Counted from the stretch's first letter, positions 27,628-37,311 are shown. The stretch is 64,000 bases of DNA from DASPSM01 sp036008465 (GCA_036008465.1 DASYNP010000167.1:1-64000), one strand, 5' to 3'. Translations and numbers: made by a program. The notes: a model not told the origin generated them from the letters alone.

Positions 27628-30323
27628 TGCACAAACTTGGATGCGTGCACGAGACCCGTTTCCTTTGTCGCGTGCGGCTGGCACGATCCGCCCGCTGCTT
27701 CTGGAGCCTGTTCCTCCTATTCGCACCGGCGCTCGTCGCCGCGGAAACGACCACTTCCCCTCAGAAAACTGCCCATTCCTTGACCTTCGAGCGGGACGTC
27801 CGCCCCATCCTCCGCGCGCATTGCCTCGACTGTCACGGCAATCAAAACGTCCGCAAGGGCGGTCTGGACATGCGTCTACGTCGATTGATGGTCAAGGGAG
27901 GAGAGTCAGGACCGGTCATTTCACCCGGCCACCCAGAGGAGAGCTACCTGCTCGATCGCGTCAAGGCGAGAGAAATGCCCCCCGGCGATCAGAAGCTCTC
28001 GTCGGCCGAGATCGCTGTGCTCGAAACTTGGATTCAGGAAGGCGCCCGCACTGCCCAGAAAGAGCCAGCCGAAATCAGCGCCGCCGCCCTGATCACGGCC
28101 GAGGATCGCGACTTCTGGTGCTTCCGACCGATTCGACGCCCGCCGATCCCGCGTTTCGCTCCGAGTGATCGGATTCGCACGCCGATCGACGCCCTGCTGA
28201 TGGCTGCGCTCAAGCCCAAGCAGCTTGCCTTTTCACCCGAAGCCGATCGGCGGACGCTCGTCCGACGACTGTCACTCGACCTGTTAGGTCTGCCGCCCGC
28301 GCCAGCCGAGCTCGACGCGTTTCTGACCGACACGTCGCCGAATGCCTACGAGCGATTGGTTGATCGAATGCTCGCGTCGCCTCATTACGGAGAGCGCTGG
28401 GGTCGCCACTGGCTCGACGTGGCGGGCTACGCCGACTCGGAGGGCTTTGATGATCAGGATGTTCCGCGGCCCGAAGCGTTCCACTTCCGCGACTATGTCA
28501 TCCGGGCCTTCAACGCCAACAAGCCGTTCGATCAATTCGTCGCCGAACAGCTTGCCGGCGACGAGATGCTGCCGCCCCAAAAAGGCGACCTGACGCCCGA
28601 GGCGATCGAAAAACTGAGCGCCACGGGATTCTTGCGGATGGCGGCCGACGGCACGGCCAACTCCAACACGCCGGCTGCCGCCAACCAAAACATCGCGGAC
28701 ACGATCAAGATCGTCTCGACGTCGCTTCTGGGGCTGTCGGTCGGCTGCGCGCAATGTCACGACCACCGCTACGATCCGATTCTGCAGGACGACTATTACC
28801 GCCTGCGGGCGGTCTTCGAGCCGGCCCTCAACTGGAAAAACTGGCGCGTCCCGTCGCAGCGGCGGGTTTCGCTCTACACACAGGCCGATCGGGCTCGCGT
28901 CGCCGCTGTGAACCAAGAAGCGTCGGCCGCCGCGGCAAAGGTGGCCGAGAAGGAGCGCCGTTACGTCGCTGAAGCTCTCGAAAAGGAATTGTCGAAGTTC
29001 GCGCCCTCGGTCGCCAAAGAACTGAGAACGGCGCTCGACACGCCGGTTCCCAAGCGCACGGCGGCGCAGAACCAGTTATTGAGTCAGCATCCCAGCGTCA
29101 ACATCTCGGCAGGCCTTTTATCGCAATTCAATCCGGCGGCCGACGCCGAACTGCAGAAGGAACGCGCCAAAGTCGCGGCGATTCAGGCCCGCGCGCCGGT
29201 CGAGGATTTCCTCCGCGTGCTGACCGAAAATCCCGGTGAACTTCCACCGACCTATCTCTTCTACCGAGGCGAGTTCGGACAGCCGCGACAAGAGGAAGAG
29301 CCCGGCGACCTGACAGTGTGCGTGGCTGAGGGAAGCACCGGCATCATTCCTCGTCGCAATGCCAAACGGGCGACCTCCGGCCGGCGCGTGGCCTACGCGC
29401 AAAGGCTCATGTCGGGCCGGCATCCATTAGTCGGCCGCGTGCTCGTCAATCGAATTTGGTTGCACCACTTCGGCCGGGGCCTTGTCGCGACGCCCGCCGA
29501 CTTTGGCCGAATGGGCGAACGTCCGACCAATCCAGAACTCCTCGACTGGCTGGCCGACGAGTTTGCAACCAGCGGCTGGAACCTCAAGCGGCTGCAACGT
29601 CAGATTGTGACCTCCACGGCCTATCGGCAAAGTTCGGCCCGCACACCGGAGCGCGAAACCGCCGATCCGGACAACCTGCTGCTGTCGCGGATGAACGTCC
29701 GGCGGCTGGATGCCGAGGTTGTGCGCGACTGCGTGCTCACCACCAGCGGCTCGTTCTATGGCCGCATGTCCGGCCGGCCTGTCCCGGTCAGGGAAGACGC
29801 GGTGGGCCAGATCGTCGTCGGAGTCGACACCAAGGTCGGGGCTAACGAGCCAGGAGCCGAGGTGCCGATCGGTGCGGAGGCGTTTCGCCGCAGCGTCTAT
29901 ATCGAAGTCCGTCGCAGCCGGCCGCTGGCCCTGTTGCGGACGTTCGATCTGCCCGTCATGGAGACCAACTGCGACCGCCGCGTTCCGTCGACCTCGGCGC
30001 CGCAGGCGTTAATGCTGATGAACAGCGAATTCGCCCTCTCGCAGGCAAACCGATTCGCGATGCGGCTCCAGCGCGATACAGGGACCGATCCGCGCTTGCA
30101 AGTCGCCCGGGCATTTGAGATCGCGTTCGCTCGACCGGCGACGCAAGCAGAGGTCGCCGAATCGGTCGCATTCCTCGAACGCCAAGCCAAAGAACTCAAA
30201 GTTCCCCCCGCCGCAGCTGGCACACCAAAGCATCACCCTGCCCCGGCTGAACCCGCCTTGCAGCCGCTCACCGACTTTTGTCAGGCCCTGATTAGCTCCA
30301 ACGAGTTTTTGTACAGCGATTGA
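27627..30323 (+). CDS. Planctomycete cytochrome-type DUF1549/DUF1553 (PSCyt1-PSCyt2-PSD1) protein
   Basis: The protein has 898 residues from the ATG at 27627. A signal peptide (WSLFLLFAPALVAAE) is followed by a PSCyt1 cytochrome-c-like domain with HCLDCHG (CxxCH at 66-70). Next comes the DUF1549 domain, with DRMLASPHYGERWGRHWLDV and a second CxxCH in GCAQCHDHRYDP. It ends with the DUF1553 domain, with LVNRIWLHHFGRGLVATPADFG and NPELLDWLADEF. These multidomain proteins are abundant in Planctomycetes and usually sit beside a DUF1501 gene, as here; their function is unproven but is often inferred to be redox or polysaccharide related. It is adjacent to a BlaI-type repressor on the other strand. 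Confidence 0.9.
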   Translation: MHKLGCVHETRFLCRVRLARSARCFWSLFLLFAPALVAAETTTSPQKTAHSLTFERDVRPILRAHCLDCHGNQNVRKGGLDMRLRRLMVKGGESGPVISPGHPEESYLLDRVKAREMPPGDQKLSSAEIAVLETWIQEGARTAQKEPAEISAAALITAEDRDFWCFRPIRRPPIPRFAPSDRIRTPIDALLMAALKPKQLAFSPEADRRTLVRRLSLDLLGLPPAPAELDAFLTDTSPNAYERLVDRMLASPHYGERWGRHWLDVAGYADSEGFDDQDVPRPEAFHFRDYVIRAFNANKPFDQFVAEQLAGDEMLPPQKGDLTPEAIEKLSATGFLRMAADGTANSNTPAAANQNIADTIKIVSTSLLGLSVGCAQCHDHRYDPILQDDYYRLRAVFEPALNWKNWRVPSQRRVSLYTQADRARVAAVNQEASAAAAKVAEKERRYVAEALEKELSKFAPSVAKELRTALDTPVPKRTAAQNQLLSQHPSVNISAGLLSQFNPAADAELQKERAKVAAIQARAPVEDFLRVLTENPGELPPTYLFYRGEFGQPRQEEEPGDLTVCVAEGSTGIIPRRNAKRATSGRRVAYAQRLMSGRHPLVGRVLVNRIWLHHFGRGLVATPADFGRMGERPTNPELLDWLADEFATSGWNLKRLQRQIVTSTAYRQSSARTPERETADPDNLLLSRMNVRRLDAEVVRDCVLTTSGSFYGRMSGRPVPVREDAVGQIVVGVDTKVGANEPGAEVPIGAEAFRRSVYIEVRRSRPLALLRTFDLPVMETNCDRRVPSTSAPQALMLMNSEFALSQANRFAMRLQRDTGTDPRLQVARAFEIAFARPATQAEVAESVAFLERQAKELKVPPAAAGTPKHHPAPAEPALQPLTDFCQALISSNEFLYSD

Positions 30324-30363
30324 CGAAGAACCGGCGAAGCGCTCGCCGGGCCCTAGCAACCGG

Positions 30364-30394
30364 GGCGAGCCTCGGGCGTATGCCCGAGGGTGCT
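30364..30394. repeat. GAAGCACC/GGCTCGCC hairpin family, inverted copy
   Basis: GGCGAGCC, a CTCGGGC...GCCCGAG hairpin with GTAT loop, then GGGTGCTT: the reverse complement of the layout AAGCACC-stem-loop-GGCTCGCC found at 30438, 35496, 42231 and 46414. Confidence 0.75.
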
Positions 30395-30437
30395 TGATTT
30401 TGGTTTTCCTTCCGTTGTTTCTGCCAAAGAACAAGTC

Positions 30438-30470
30438 GAAGCACCCCCCAGCTCACGCTGGGGGCTCGCC
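30438..30470. repeat. GAAGCACC/GGCTCGCC hairpin family, direct copy
   Basis: GAAGCACC is followed by the stem CCCAGC-TCAC-GCTGGG and then GGCTCGCC. It faces the inverted copy at 30364-30394, so the pair forms one nested inverted repeat between the DUF1549/1553 and DUF1501 genes. Confidence 0.78.
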
Positions 30471-30518
30471 GCGTCGAAAACTGATTCGCGCGACATCTGG
30501 CTTAGGAACGATCGCATC

Positions 30519-31973
30519 ATGATCGACATGTTCACTCCCGCCACCCGCCGGCAGTTCTTGGCCCGCAATGCGATGGGCATCGGCAGTGTGGCGCTGGCCT
30601 GGCTGCTCAAAGAAGAGCGTCTGCTGGCGACGCCGGCCACCGTGCCGAGAAAGCCGCCCACGTTCGACCTTAAGCCCAAAACCCCGCACCATCCGCCGCA
30701 GGCCCGTGCCATGATCTCGCTCTTCATGCACGGCGGGCCAAGCCATATGGATCTCACCGATCCCAAGCCACTGCTCACCAAGTACAGCGGCACCGATTAC
30801 ACAGGTCAGGTCGATTACAGCTTCGTAAGCGCAGCCAGCAAAAAGCTGATGGGAAGCCCGTTCCGCTTCCGCAAACACGGCCAATGCGGCACCGAGCTTT
30901 CCGAGCTGTTGCCCCACACGGCGAAAATTGTCGACGACATCTGCCTGGTCCGCTCGATGCACACTGACATCAACGGGCACGAAGCCTCGATCTGGTACCT
31001 CAACACGGGCCGGGCCCAGCCGGGACGCCCCGCCTTTGGTTCGTGGCTCACCTACGGACTTGGCTCCGAAAGTCAGAACCTGCCCGCGTACGTCGCCATG
31101 CCCGATCCGGGGGGGGTGCCGGTCGACGGCGTGCGCAACTGGTCGAACGGCTGGATGACGCCTCTGTTCCAGGCGACCGTCATCCGCGCCCAGGAGCCTC
31201 GGATTTTGAATCTCGATCCGCCGCCGCATCTCAAAGGAAATCTGCAGCGTGAAAATCTCGATTTTCTGGCCCGGCTCAACCAGCGGCATCTCGAGCGTCA
31301 TCCGGGCGAAGCCGACCTCGAAGCCCGCATCGCCAGCTACGAACTGGCCGCCCGCATGCAGTCGGCCGCGACCGAGGCGCTCGACATCTCGAAAGAAACC
31401 AAGGCCACGCATGAACTCTATGGGCTCGATCAGCCGGAAACTCGCGAGTACGGCACGCGCCTCTTGATCGCCCGTCGCCTTGTTGAGCGGGGCGTGCGCT
31501 TCGTGCAGATCTTTATTGCCGGACAAATTTGGGACCTGCACTCAGAGCTGTGCACCGCCCTGCCCGCCTGCTGCAAGAAGACCGACAAGCCGGCCGCCGG
31601 ACTGGTGATCGACCTCAAGCAGCGCGGCCTGTTGGACACGACGATCGTCCACTGGGGCGGCGAGATCGGCCGCCTGCCGGTCATCCAAAACACGGGCGAC
31701 CCAATCCACGCCGGCCGCGATCACAACGGCCAGGGCTTCAGCGCCTGGCTAGCCGGCGGCGGCTTCAAGCCGGGACTGGCTTACGGAGCAACCGACGAAT
31801 TCGGCCACCGCGCCGTGGTCGATCCGGTCGGCCCCAACGATTACCAGGCCACGCTCCTGCACCTCTTCGGCCTCGACCACGACCGGCTGGCCTACTTTTC
31901 GAACGGCCAAGCTCACACGATCACCGACGGCGCCAAATGCCGGGTCGTCCGCGACATTCTTAAGACCGGCTGA
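30519..31973 (+). CDS. DUF1501 protein with Tat-like signal
   Basis: The 484-residue protein begins with TRRQFLARNAMGIGSVALAWLL, a twin-arginine-like signal, so it should be exported folded. The body fits the DUF1501 family: ARAMISLFMHGGPSHMDLTDPK, HTDINGHEASIWYLNTG, VRFVQIFIAGQIWDLHSE, TTIVHWGGEIGRLPVIQ, and the conserved GRDHNGQGFSAWLAGGGFKPG. DUF1501 proteins are related to sulfatase/phosphatase folds in pattern (the HGG and GxDHn motifs) but have no assigned reaction. It is paired with the DUF1549/1553 protein upstream. It overlaps the stop of the convergent peptidase gene by 14 bp. Confidence 0.9.
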   Translation: MIDMFTPATRRQFLARNAMGIGSVALAWLLKEERLLATPATVPRKPPTFDLKPKTPHHPPQARAMISLFMHGGPSHMDLTDPKPLLTKYSGTDYTGQVDYSFVSAASKKLMGSPFRFRKHGQCGTELSELLPHTAKIVDDICLVRSMHTDINGHEASIWYLNTGRAQPGRPAFGSWLTYGLGSESQNLPAYVAMPDPGGVPVDGVRNWSNGWMTPLFQATVIRAQEPRILNLDPPPHLKGNLQRENLDFLARLNQRHLERHPGEADLEARIASYELAARMQSAATEALDISKETKATHELYGLDQPETREYGTRLLIARRLVERGVRFVQIFIAGQIWDLHSELCTALPACCKKTDKPAAGLVIDLKQRGLLDTTIVHWGGEIGRLPVIQNTGDPIHAGRDHNGQGFSAWLAGGGFKPGLAYGATDEFGHRAVVDPVGPNDYQATLLHLFGLDHDRLAYFSNGQAHTITDGAKCRVVRDILKTG

Positions 31974-34113
31974 CCGCAAAGACGCCCAGTCGGTCGAAGA
32001 TAAACGCGTCGACGTCGACGGTCTCGGCGATCCGCGCCGAGAGGGGCGAATCGAGACCGTGACCCGTGTCGGAACTCGTTCGCAGCAGGATCGGTTCGCC
32101 CGAGGCGTTGGCCGCCTGAAGTCGGGCGACGAACTTGCGCGACTGCATCGCGTCGACGCGAGGATCGTTCGCTCCGGTCAAAAACAGTGCGGCTGGATAC
32201 TTGGTGCCGTCTTTGACGTGATGATAGGGCGAATAGGCGTAAAGCGCCTGGAACTGAGCGAGATTGTTGACGGTGCCGTACTCGGTGATGTTGAACGCAC
32301 CGTTCGGTGAAAACTCCGTCCGCAGCATGTCGTAGATGCCGACGTGCGAGACAACGCACCGCATGAGGTCGGGGTGCTGCGTCAGCGTCGCCCCCATTAA
32401 GAGACCGCCGTTGCTGCCTCCTTCTATCGCCAGATGGGCGGGCGACGTGTAGCGGCGGGCGATTAGGTGTTCGATCGCGGCCGCGAAATCGTCGAACACG
32501 TTCTGCTTGTGCGTGAGGTTGCCCGCCAGGTGCCAAGCCTCGCCATATTCGGCGCCCCCGCGGACGTTGGCGATGGCAAAGACGAATCCATGCTCGAACA
32601 AAACGTGCCGCACCGCGTTAAACGCCGGCGTCATGCTGATGCCGAAACCACCGTAGCCGTAGGCGATCGTGGGATTAAGCCCGTCGAGTTTCGTCCCTTT
32701 CGGGAAGAGAATGTTGACGGGTACTTTGGTGCCGTCCTTCGAGGTCGCAAACTCGCGCGTCACCTCGATGTCGCTAAAGTTGACCGGCGAGACCGTCGCC
32801 AGGGCGGTCTTCTCCACGCGATTGTCGGCCGCATGGAGATGATAAAAGCCCGGCGGCACCAAGTAAGAAGTGTTGCCGAAGAGAACGTCGTTTCCTTCCA
32901 GCTTCACCACCTCGTAGACCGAAGAGACGGGCAGCTGCTGCGGTGGCGGCAGAGGCCGGCCGTCGAGGTCGAAGACCCGCAACTCGGACGGGCCGCCCAG
33001 TTGATATTCGACGTACAGTCGATCGGCCGTCGGCACGACTTTGGCCCGGCCCACCGAAAAGCTGGTCACGATCGCATCGGGACCCTCGGGCACGACGACT
33101 TTGGCGCGGTTGATGTCCGGATCGGTGAGCGAAATGCTTTCGATGCGGCCGCGCGGGGCCCCCTTGCGTGAAACCAGGTAAAGCCGGTCGCTCGGGCCGA
33201 AGACGACCTGAATGATCCCCTCCTTGAATTGCGAGAGCTGCTTCCACGTCCCGGTAGGCGGGCGTAGGTAATGTTCGAACTCGCCGCCGTCGCCGAATTG
33301 CACGGTCGCCAGTGCGTAGCCGGTGCGATCGTCCACTTCGATCTGCGACTCGGCCACGCGCGGAAAGCCTTGGCCTAACTCATAGCGGTCCGACGAGGTC
33401 GGCGTGCCCAGCTTGTGGAAATAAATCTGCTGATAGAAATCGAGATCGGCGGCCGGCCGCTCGCCCGCATGGGGGTGCCGTGTGTAAAAGAAGCCGCTGC
33501 TATCGGCGGTCCAGGCCAGATCGCCACCGGCGGTTCCCGAATTGACCCGGGGAATCACTTCGTCAGTCTGTTTGCCGGTCTGGACGTCGAAGATGTGCAC
33601 GTCGCCCGATTCGGTTCCCCCGTGCGAGAGCGACACGGCCAGCAGCTTCCCGTCGGCTGACGGCACAAACCAGTCGATAATCGTGCCGCCCTTTGCGTCC
33701 ATCGCGTTGGGATCAACCAGCACGCGAGCCTGATCGACCGCATCGGCCGACGGCAACACGATTAACATCGGCTGCTGCTTCGGAGGTTGCCGCTTCAGAG
33801 CGAACAGCCGGCCCTTGCGATACTGAACGCCTCCATAGCTGATGGTCTTGGCCTCCATGATTTCAGTCACGCGGCTGCGGAGCGCCGGCACGTTCGGCAG
33901 ATGATCGAGGACCTGCCGCGCGTAGGCGTTCTCCTTTTCACTCCACTCGCGCACCGCCGGATCGTTCCAGTTTTGCAGCCACCGGTAGTCGTCTGTCACG
34001 GTGATGCCGTGGTACGCATCCGTCACGGGGCGTTTCGGCGTCGCGGGAGGCTGGATCGTAAAAGCCACGGAAAAAAGTGCAGCCAGGCCGAATGGGGTAC
34101 TAGGAATTTTCAT
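31960..34113 (-). CDS. Prolyl oligopeptidase, S9A family
   Basis: The 717-residue protein opens with a weak signal peptide (FGLAALFSVAFTIQPPA), then a seven-bladed beta-propeller starting at DAYHGITVTDDYRWLQN, and ends with the alpha/beta-hydrolase domain. Catalytic triad: Ser in AIEGGSNGGLLM, Asp in GANDPRVDAMQS and His in TSSDTGHG. The last-third landmarks YGYGGFGISMTP and ANVRGGAEYGEAWH are typical. It should cleave short peptides after proline. The start is not well set by a Shine-Dalgarno. It converges with, and overlaps by 14 bp, the DUF1501 gene. Confidence 0.93.
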   Translation of the reverse strand: MKIPSTPFGLAALFSVAFTIQPPATPKRPVTDAYHGITVTDDYRWLQNWNDPAVREWSEKENAYARQVLDHLPNVPALRSRVTEIMEAKTISYGGVQYRKGRLFALKRQPPKQQPMLIVLPSADAVDQARVLVDPNAMDAKGGTIIDWFVPSADGKLLAVSLSHGGTESGDVHIFDVQTGKQTDEVIPRVNSGTAGGDLAWTADSSGFFYTRHPHAGERPAADLDFYQQIYFHKLGTPTSSDRYELGQGFPRVAESQIEVDDRTGYALATVQFGDGGEFEHYLRPPTGTWKQLSQFKEGIIQVVFGPSDRLYLVSRKGAPRGRIESISLTDPDINRAKVVVPEGPDAIVTSFSVGRAKVVPTADRLYVEYQLGGPSELRVFDLDGRPLPPPQQLPVSSVYEVVKLEGNDVLFGNTSYLVPPGFYHLHAADNRVEKTALATVSPVNFSDIEVTREFATSKDGTKVPVNILFPKGTKLDGLNPTIAYGYGGFGISMTPAFNAVRHVLFEHGFVFAIANVRGGAEYGEAWHLAGNLTHKQNVFDDFAAAIEHLIARRYTSPAHLAIEGGSNGGLLMGATLTQHPDLMRCVVSHVGIYDMLRTEFSPNGAFNITEYGTVNNLAQFQALYAYSPYHHVKDGTKYPAALFLTGANDPRVDAMQSRKFVARLQAANASGEPILLRTSSDTGHGLDSPLSARIAETVDVDAFIFDRLGVFAVSRS

Positions 34114-34255
34114 AAGTTCGGCATTTCTTTCGAGCGTTGAACTGGACCAGTCAGCTGAGTCGTGGCGGTTTGATGTTCCTCGAACAGCTTCTTATGTTTA
34201 GTTGCGGCGAACAAAGCAAGCGTTCCCGGGACTCCGCCTTTTGAAGCCACGAACT

Positions 34256-35080
34256 ATGAAGCCGAATCGCTGCCTGTCGTTGTTTCTGATCCTTGGGCTC
34301 GCGGGCCTGACCCGAGCGGCAGATGAGCCAAAAGCGGTGCACCGGGTCCGGGTCTTGCTGCTCGGCGACAGCACGTGCATTGGTTCCATTTGCCGGATCG
34401 TTGCGCCGCGTGCCGATCATTTAGAGCAGGTGATCGAGAAGCTGCTGGCGGCCGAAAAAGATCTGCCGCCCGTGCAGGTAATCAATGAAGGTCGCGACGG
34501 GGAATTTATCCGGCGCCTGCTGACGAGCGGACGCTACGATCGAGAAATCGCCCCGCTGAAGGATCTTGACTTCGTGCTGATTCGCTATGGACCCAACGAT
34601 CGGCACAATCTCAACGATTTCCCTCATGAGTTTCCCGACGATCTCCACGAGCTACTCAAGCGGCTCCGCCAAAACCATCCGCGGGCTTCCCTCGCACTGG
34701 TAACGATGATCCCACTCTTCGGGGAGAAGGGCGACCATGAGATCAATGACATCGTTTATGCGATTGCGGCCGAGCAAAAGCTGCCAGTCTGCGACATCCA
34801 CACGCGCTACGCCGCCGAACTGAAATTCGGGCCAAACATGCTGAACTATCGCCGAATGCCTTTCAATGGCATTCCGGAGCGGTTTCATTCACTGCTGGCG
34901 GAGTTCGTGCAGAAAGACGGCAGCGTGGTCGTGCTCGACAACCGCGTCGACGCTCATCTCCGCGACGTGCCGGGCTGGTTTGCCGACCGCCATCCGAACC
35001 TGGCCGGCTACCACGTGATCGGCGACGAGACGGCCAAATTCCTTGCGCCCTTGATTCGTAAGAGGATGCAGCAGAAGTAG
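34256..35080 (+). CDS. Secreted SGNH/GDSL hydrolase
   Basis: The 274-residue protein starts with a signal peptide (CLSLFLILGLAGLTRAADE). SGNH blocks are visible: VRVLLLGDSTCIGSICR (block I, nucleophile Ser in GDST), VINEGRDGEFIRRL (block II), VLIRYGPNDRHNL (block III, GPND) and DRHPNLAGYHVIGD (block V, catalytic Asp/His). Probably an esterase acting on acylated carbohydrate or lipid outside the cytoplasm. ATG 34256 is preferred over a TTG at 34202, which would put the signal peptide far from the N-terminus. Confidence 0.88.
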   Translation: MKPNRCLSLFLILGLAGLTRAADEPKAVHRVRVLLLGDSTCIGSICRIVAPRADHLEQVIEKLLAAEKDLPPVQVINEGRDGEFIRRLLTSGRYDREIAPLKDLDFVLIRYGPNDRHNLNDFPHEFPDDLHELLKRLRQNHPRASLALVTMIPLFGEKGDHEINDIVYAIAAEQKLPVCDIHTRYAAELKFGPNMLNYRRMPFNGIPERFHSLLAEFVQKDGSVVVLDNRVDAHLRDVPGWFADRHPNLAGYHVIGDETAKFLAPLIRKRMQQK

Positions 35081-35102
35081 AAGGAAGGACTCCGCTGCTC
35101 GC

Positions 35103-35480
35103 TCACTCCAACCGGCCGAAGTGCATCGACTTCTTGTGATCTTCGGCGCGAAACACCGTCGGGTCGGGCGTGCCGGTGACTTGCAGGAACTTTCGTTCGT
35201 AGCGGTCGAGCACGCAGCGCACGCCGCCGATCATTCCGTTTTGATCGAAGTCGGTCGTGCGTAGAGACCCGAAGACGTCGAGCAGCACAGTCAGCTCGTA
35301 GTCGCCCGCATCGGCATTGGCAACCAGAAGCGCCGGCCGCAGCACGTTGGGTTCGGATTCGAAGGCGATGCACGCGACCGGAGTGCGTCCGTCGGCCGGG
35401 CCGTCCGCCAGGATGTAGACGAGAAAGCCGCACAATTCGTGCTGCCGGCGAGTTTGGAAGACTTGAGAGATTGATTTCAT
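35103..35480 (-). CDS. Hypothetical protein
   Basis: The 125-residue protein has no signal peptide or membrane segment. It starts MKSISQVFQTRRQHELCGFL and contains VLLDVFGSLRTTDFDQNGMIGGVRCVLDRYERKFLQVTG. The composition looks coding and the strand pattern is mixed alpha/beta, but I recognise no family. It lies 58 bp downstream of the SRPBCC gene on the same strand and may share its transcript. Confidence 0.55.
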   Translation of the reverse strand: MKSISQVFQTRRQHELCGFLVYILADGPADGRTPVACIAFESEPNVLRPALLVANADAGDYELTVLLDVFGSLRTTDFDQNGMIGGVRCVLDRYERKFLQVTGTPDPTVFRAEDHKKSMHFGRLE

Positions 35481-35495
35481 AATCAGGACAAAGAC

Positions 35496-35531
35496 TAAGC
35501 ACCCGCCCTTGGCGGACCGCTCGCCGGGTCG
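35496..35531. repeat. AAGCACCC/GCTCGCCGGG hairpin, family copy
   Basis: TAAGCACCC, a GCC...GGC stem with a short loop, then GGACCGCTCGCCGGG. It lies in the space between two leftward genes and belongs with the copies at 30364-30470, 42231 and 46414. Confidence 0.7.
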
Positions 35532-35538
35532 GTGACAC

Positions 35539-35931
35539 TCATCGTTCGAGATACGCCCGCCAGGGGTTCCAATAAAACTTCGACCAGCCTTCGCTGACGC
35601 CGGCGAAGTCTTCTTCCGGCACATTCGCGTGGACCAGTTCGATGCGGCCGGCCGCACCCTCCAGCCAAAATGAAAGCACAAGCGTCGAATCGATTGCGTC
35701 CTGTGGAAAATCCTTGGACCGCCAACGCTGCACGATCAGCCGGTTTGGAACGACGCAGAGAATCGTGCCCCAAATCGCTCCGTCAAATGCCCGAAAGGAT
35801 CCGCCCGGACGCGGCTCGATCTCCACCGGCAGACCGGTAAAGGCCGCGTGCAGTTTCGGGTCGATGTACATTTCGTAAAGCCGCTCCGGCGGTGCCGGCA
35901 ACGAGGCGGCGAGGATGATGGTTCTCGGCAT
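35539..35931 (-). CDS. SRPBCC/AHSA1-type START-like domain protein
   Basis: The 130-residue protein has the pattern LPAPPERLYEMYIDPKLHAAFTG, EIEPRPGGSFRAFDG and a C-terminal AGVSEGWSKFYWNPWRAYL, all characteristic of the AHSA1/SRPBCC superfamily (Hsp90 ATPase activator homologues and hydrophobic ligand binders). No ligand can be assigned. The minus-strand sequence TACTAT (35951-35946) lies 14 nt before its ATG. The divergent neighbour is the patatin gene. Confidence 0.78.
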   Translation of the reverse strand: MPRTIILAASLPAPPERLYEMYIDPKLHAAFTGLPVEIEPRPGGSFRAFDGAIWGTILCVVPNRLIVQRWRSKDFPQDAIDSTLVLSFWLEGAAGRIELVHANVPEEDFAGVSEGWSKFYWNPWRAYLER

Positions 35932-36045
35932 CCGTGCGGGCCCCTATAGTAGGCGACGACCAGCCGGCGATGCTTTGCCGTTTTCCTTCCAGCGACACGA
36001 CTCTACTGCGCAAGGAACAAAGTCTCCATGCGGAAGAGCACCTAG

Positions 36046-37197
36046 ATGGCGACCGCTTCTGGCCCGCGAGAGCCGCAGCTTGCGCTCGTCTTGGGAGGAG
36101 GTGGCGCGCGGGCCGCCTACCAGGCCGGCGTGTTGCGCGGAATTTGCGCTCGTTTCCCGGAGTTCCGCGCGCCGCTCTTGACCGGGGTCTCGGCCGGAGC
36201 GATCAACGTGGCTCACCTGGCGAACTACGTGGGGCCGTGGACGCGAAAAGTCGAAGACCTGATCGGTCTCTGGCGGAGGCTCGACTTTGACGACGTCTTT
36301 CGCGTCGATGCTCTGGCCGTCGTCTGGCGGGTGACGCGGATCGGCCTCCGTTTGTCGGTCGGTCTGCCGCCCGGAGTTGCCCGTGCCCAGAGCATGGTCG
36401 ACACGCGGCCCCTGCGCGCCTTCTTGATGCAGAACCTGGGCGTCGAGTGGGGGCCGCTCCCGGGAATTCCAAAAAATATCGCGTCGGGCGAGCTCTCGGC
36501 TGTAGCGCTGACGGCCCTCAACTACGACACGGGCGAGACCGTCACGTTCATCGAAGGCAAGGCCATCGAAGACTGGGAACGGCCGCTGCGCAAGGGGCTC
36601 AACATCCGGATGACGGTCGAGCACATCATGGCCTCGGCCGCGCTCCCCTTGCTGTTTTCCCCCGTGTCGATCGATCACGAGTGGTATGGGGACGGCGGAA
36701 TCCGGCTTGTCGCCCCGCTCTCGCCGGCCGTGCACCTGGGCGCCGATCGCCTGCTCGTGATCTCGACCCACTACGAGATGCCTCCGTTCTGCAAACTGAG
36801 GAAAAAGGGCGCGGGACCTCCGTCGCCGGCCGTCGTGCTCGGTGCGCTCTACGACGCGGTGTTTCTCGACCAGCTCGACCAGGACGCGCTGCAGATTGAG
36901 CGGATCAACAAGCTCCTGACCAAGCTGCAGCCCCAGGATCGCGACGGACTGCGCGAAATCCACACCGTGGTCATCCGCCCCTCCGAAGACATCGGCATGA
37001 TGGCCAACGACTTCGAGGCACGCCTGCCGCGGGCCATCCGCTACTTCATGCGCCGCTTCGGCTCCCAAGAGGACGAGGAACAGGATCTGATCAGCACGAT
37101 TCTGTTTCACCGCGATTACATCGAAGAACTCTTGAAGCTGGGCGAGCGTGACGCCGAAAATTACACCGAGCCGATCGCCAAATTCCTCGTCAAATGA
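36046..37197 (+). CDS. Patatin-like phospholipase
   Basis: The 383-residue protein keeps both parts of the catalytic dyad: oxyanion loop LALVLGGGGARAAYQAGVL, nucleophile GVSAGA (GxSxG) and Asp in WYGDGGIRLVAPLS. The remainder (IRYFMRRFGSQEDEEQDLIS near the C-terminus) is typical of the bacterial patatins. It should hydrolyse acyl chains from phospholipids. The start has GGAAGAG about 9 nt upstream. It is followed by an inverted repeat and by convergent genes. Confidence 0.9.
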   Translation: MATASGPREPQLALVLGGGGARAAYQAGVLRGICARFPEFRAPLLTGVSAGAINVAHLANYVGPWTRKVEDLIGLWRRLDFDDVFRVDALAVVWRVTRIGLRLSVGLPPGVARAQSMVDTRPLRAFLMQNLGVEWGPLPGIPKNIASGELSAVALTALNYDTGETVTFIEGKAIEDWERPLRKGLNIRMTVEHIMASAALPLLFSPVSIDHEWYGDGGIRLVAPLSPAVHLGADRLLVISTHYEMPPFCKLRKKGAGPPSPAVVLGALYDAVFLDQLDQDALQIERINKLLTKLQPQDRDGLREIHTVVIRPSEDIGMMANDFEARLPRAIRYFMRRFGSQEDEEQDLISTILFHRDYIEELLKLGERDAENYTEPIAKFLVK

Positions 37198-37233
37198 GAC
37201 TCCGCTAAGGTTGCGGCTGTCACCCAACATCCG

Positions 37234-37311
37234 GGTGGCTGGGGTCGGCGTCCTCGCCGCCCCCAGAACTGCTTCCCCTGGGGGCTCGCCTTCGGCTCGA
37301 CCCCAGCCACC
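37234..37311. repeat. Dispersed inverted repeat, GGTGGCTGGGGTCG family, copy 2
   Basis: 14-bp arms GGTGGCTGGGGTCG (37234-37247) and CGACCCCAGCCACC (37298-37311), with inner GCCCCCAG/CTGGGGGC. It is the second copy of the element at 5171-5253, placed between convergent patatin and potassium channel genes. Confidence 0.85.
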
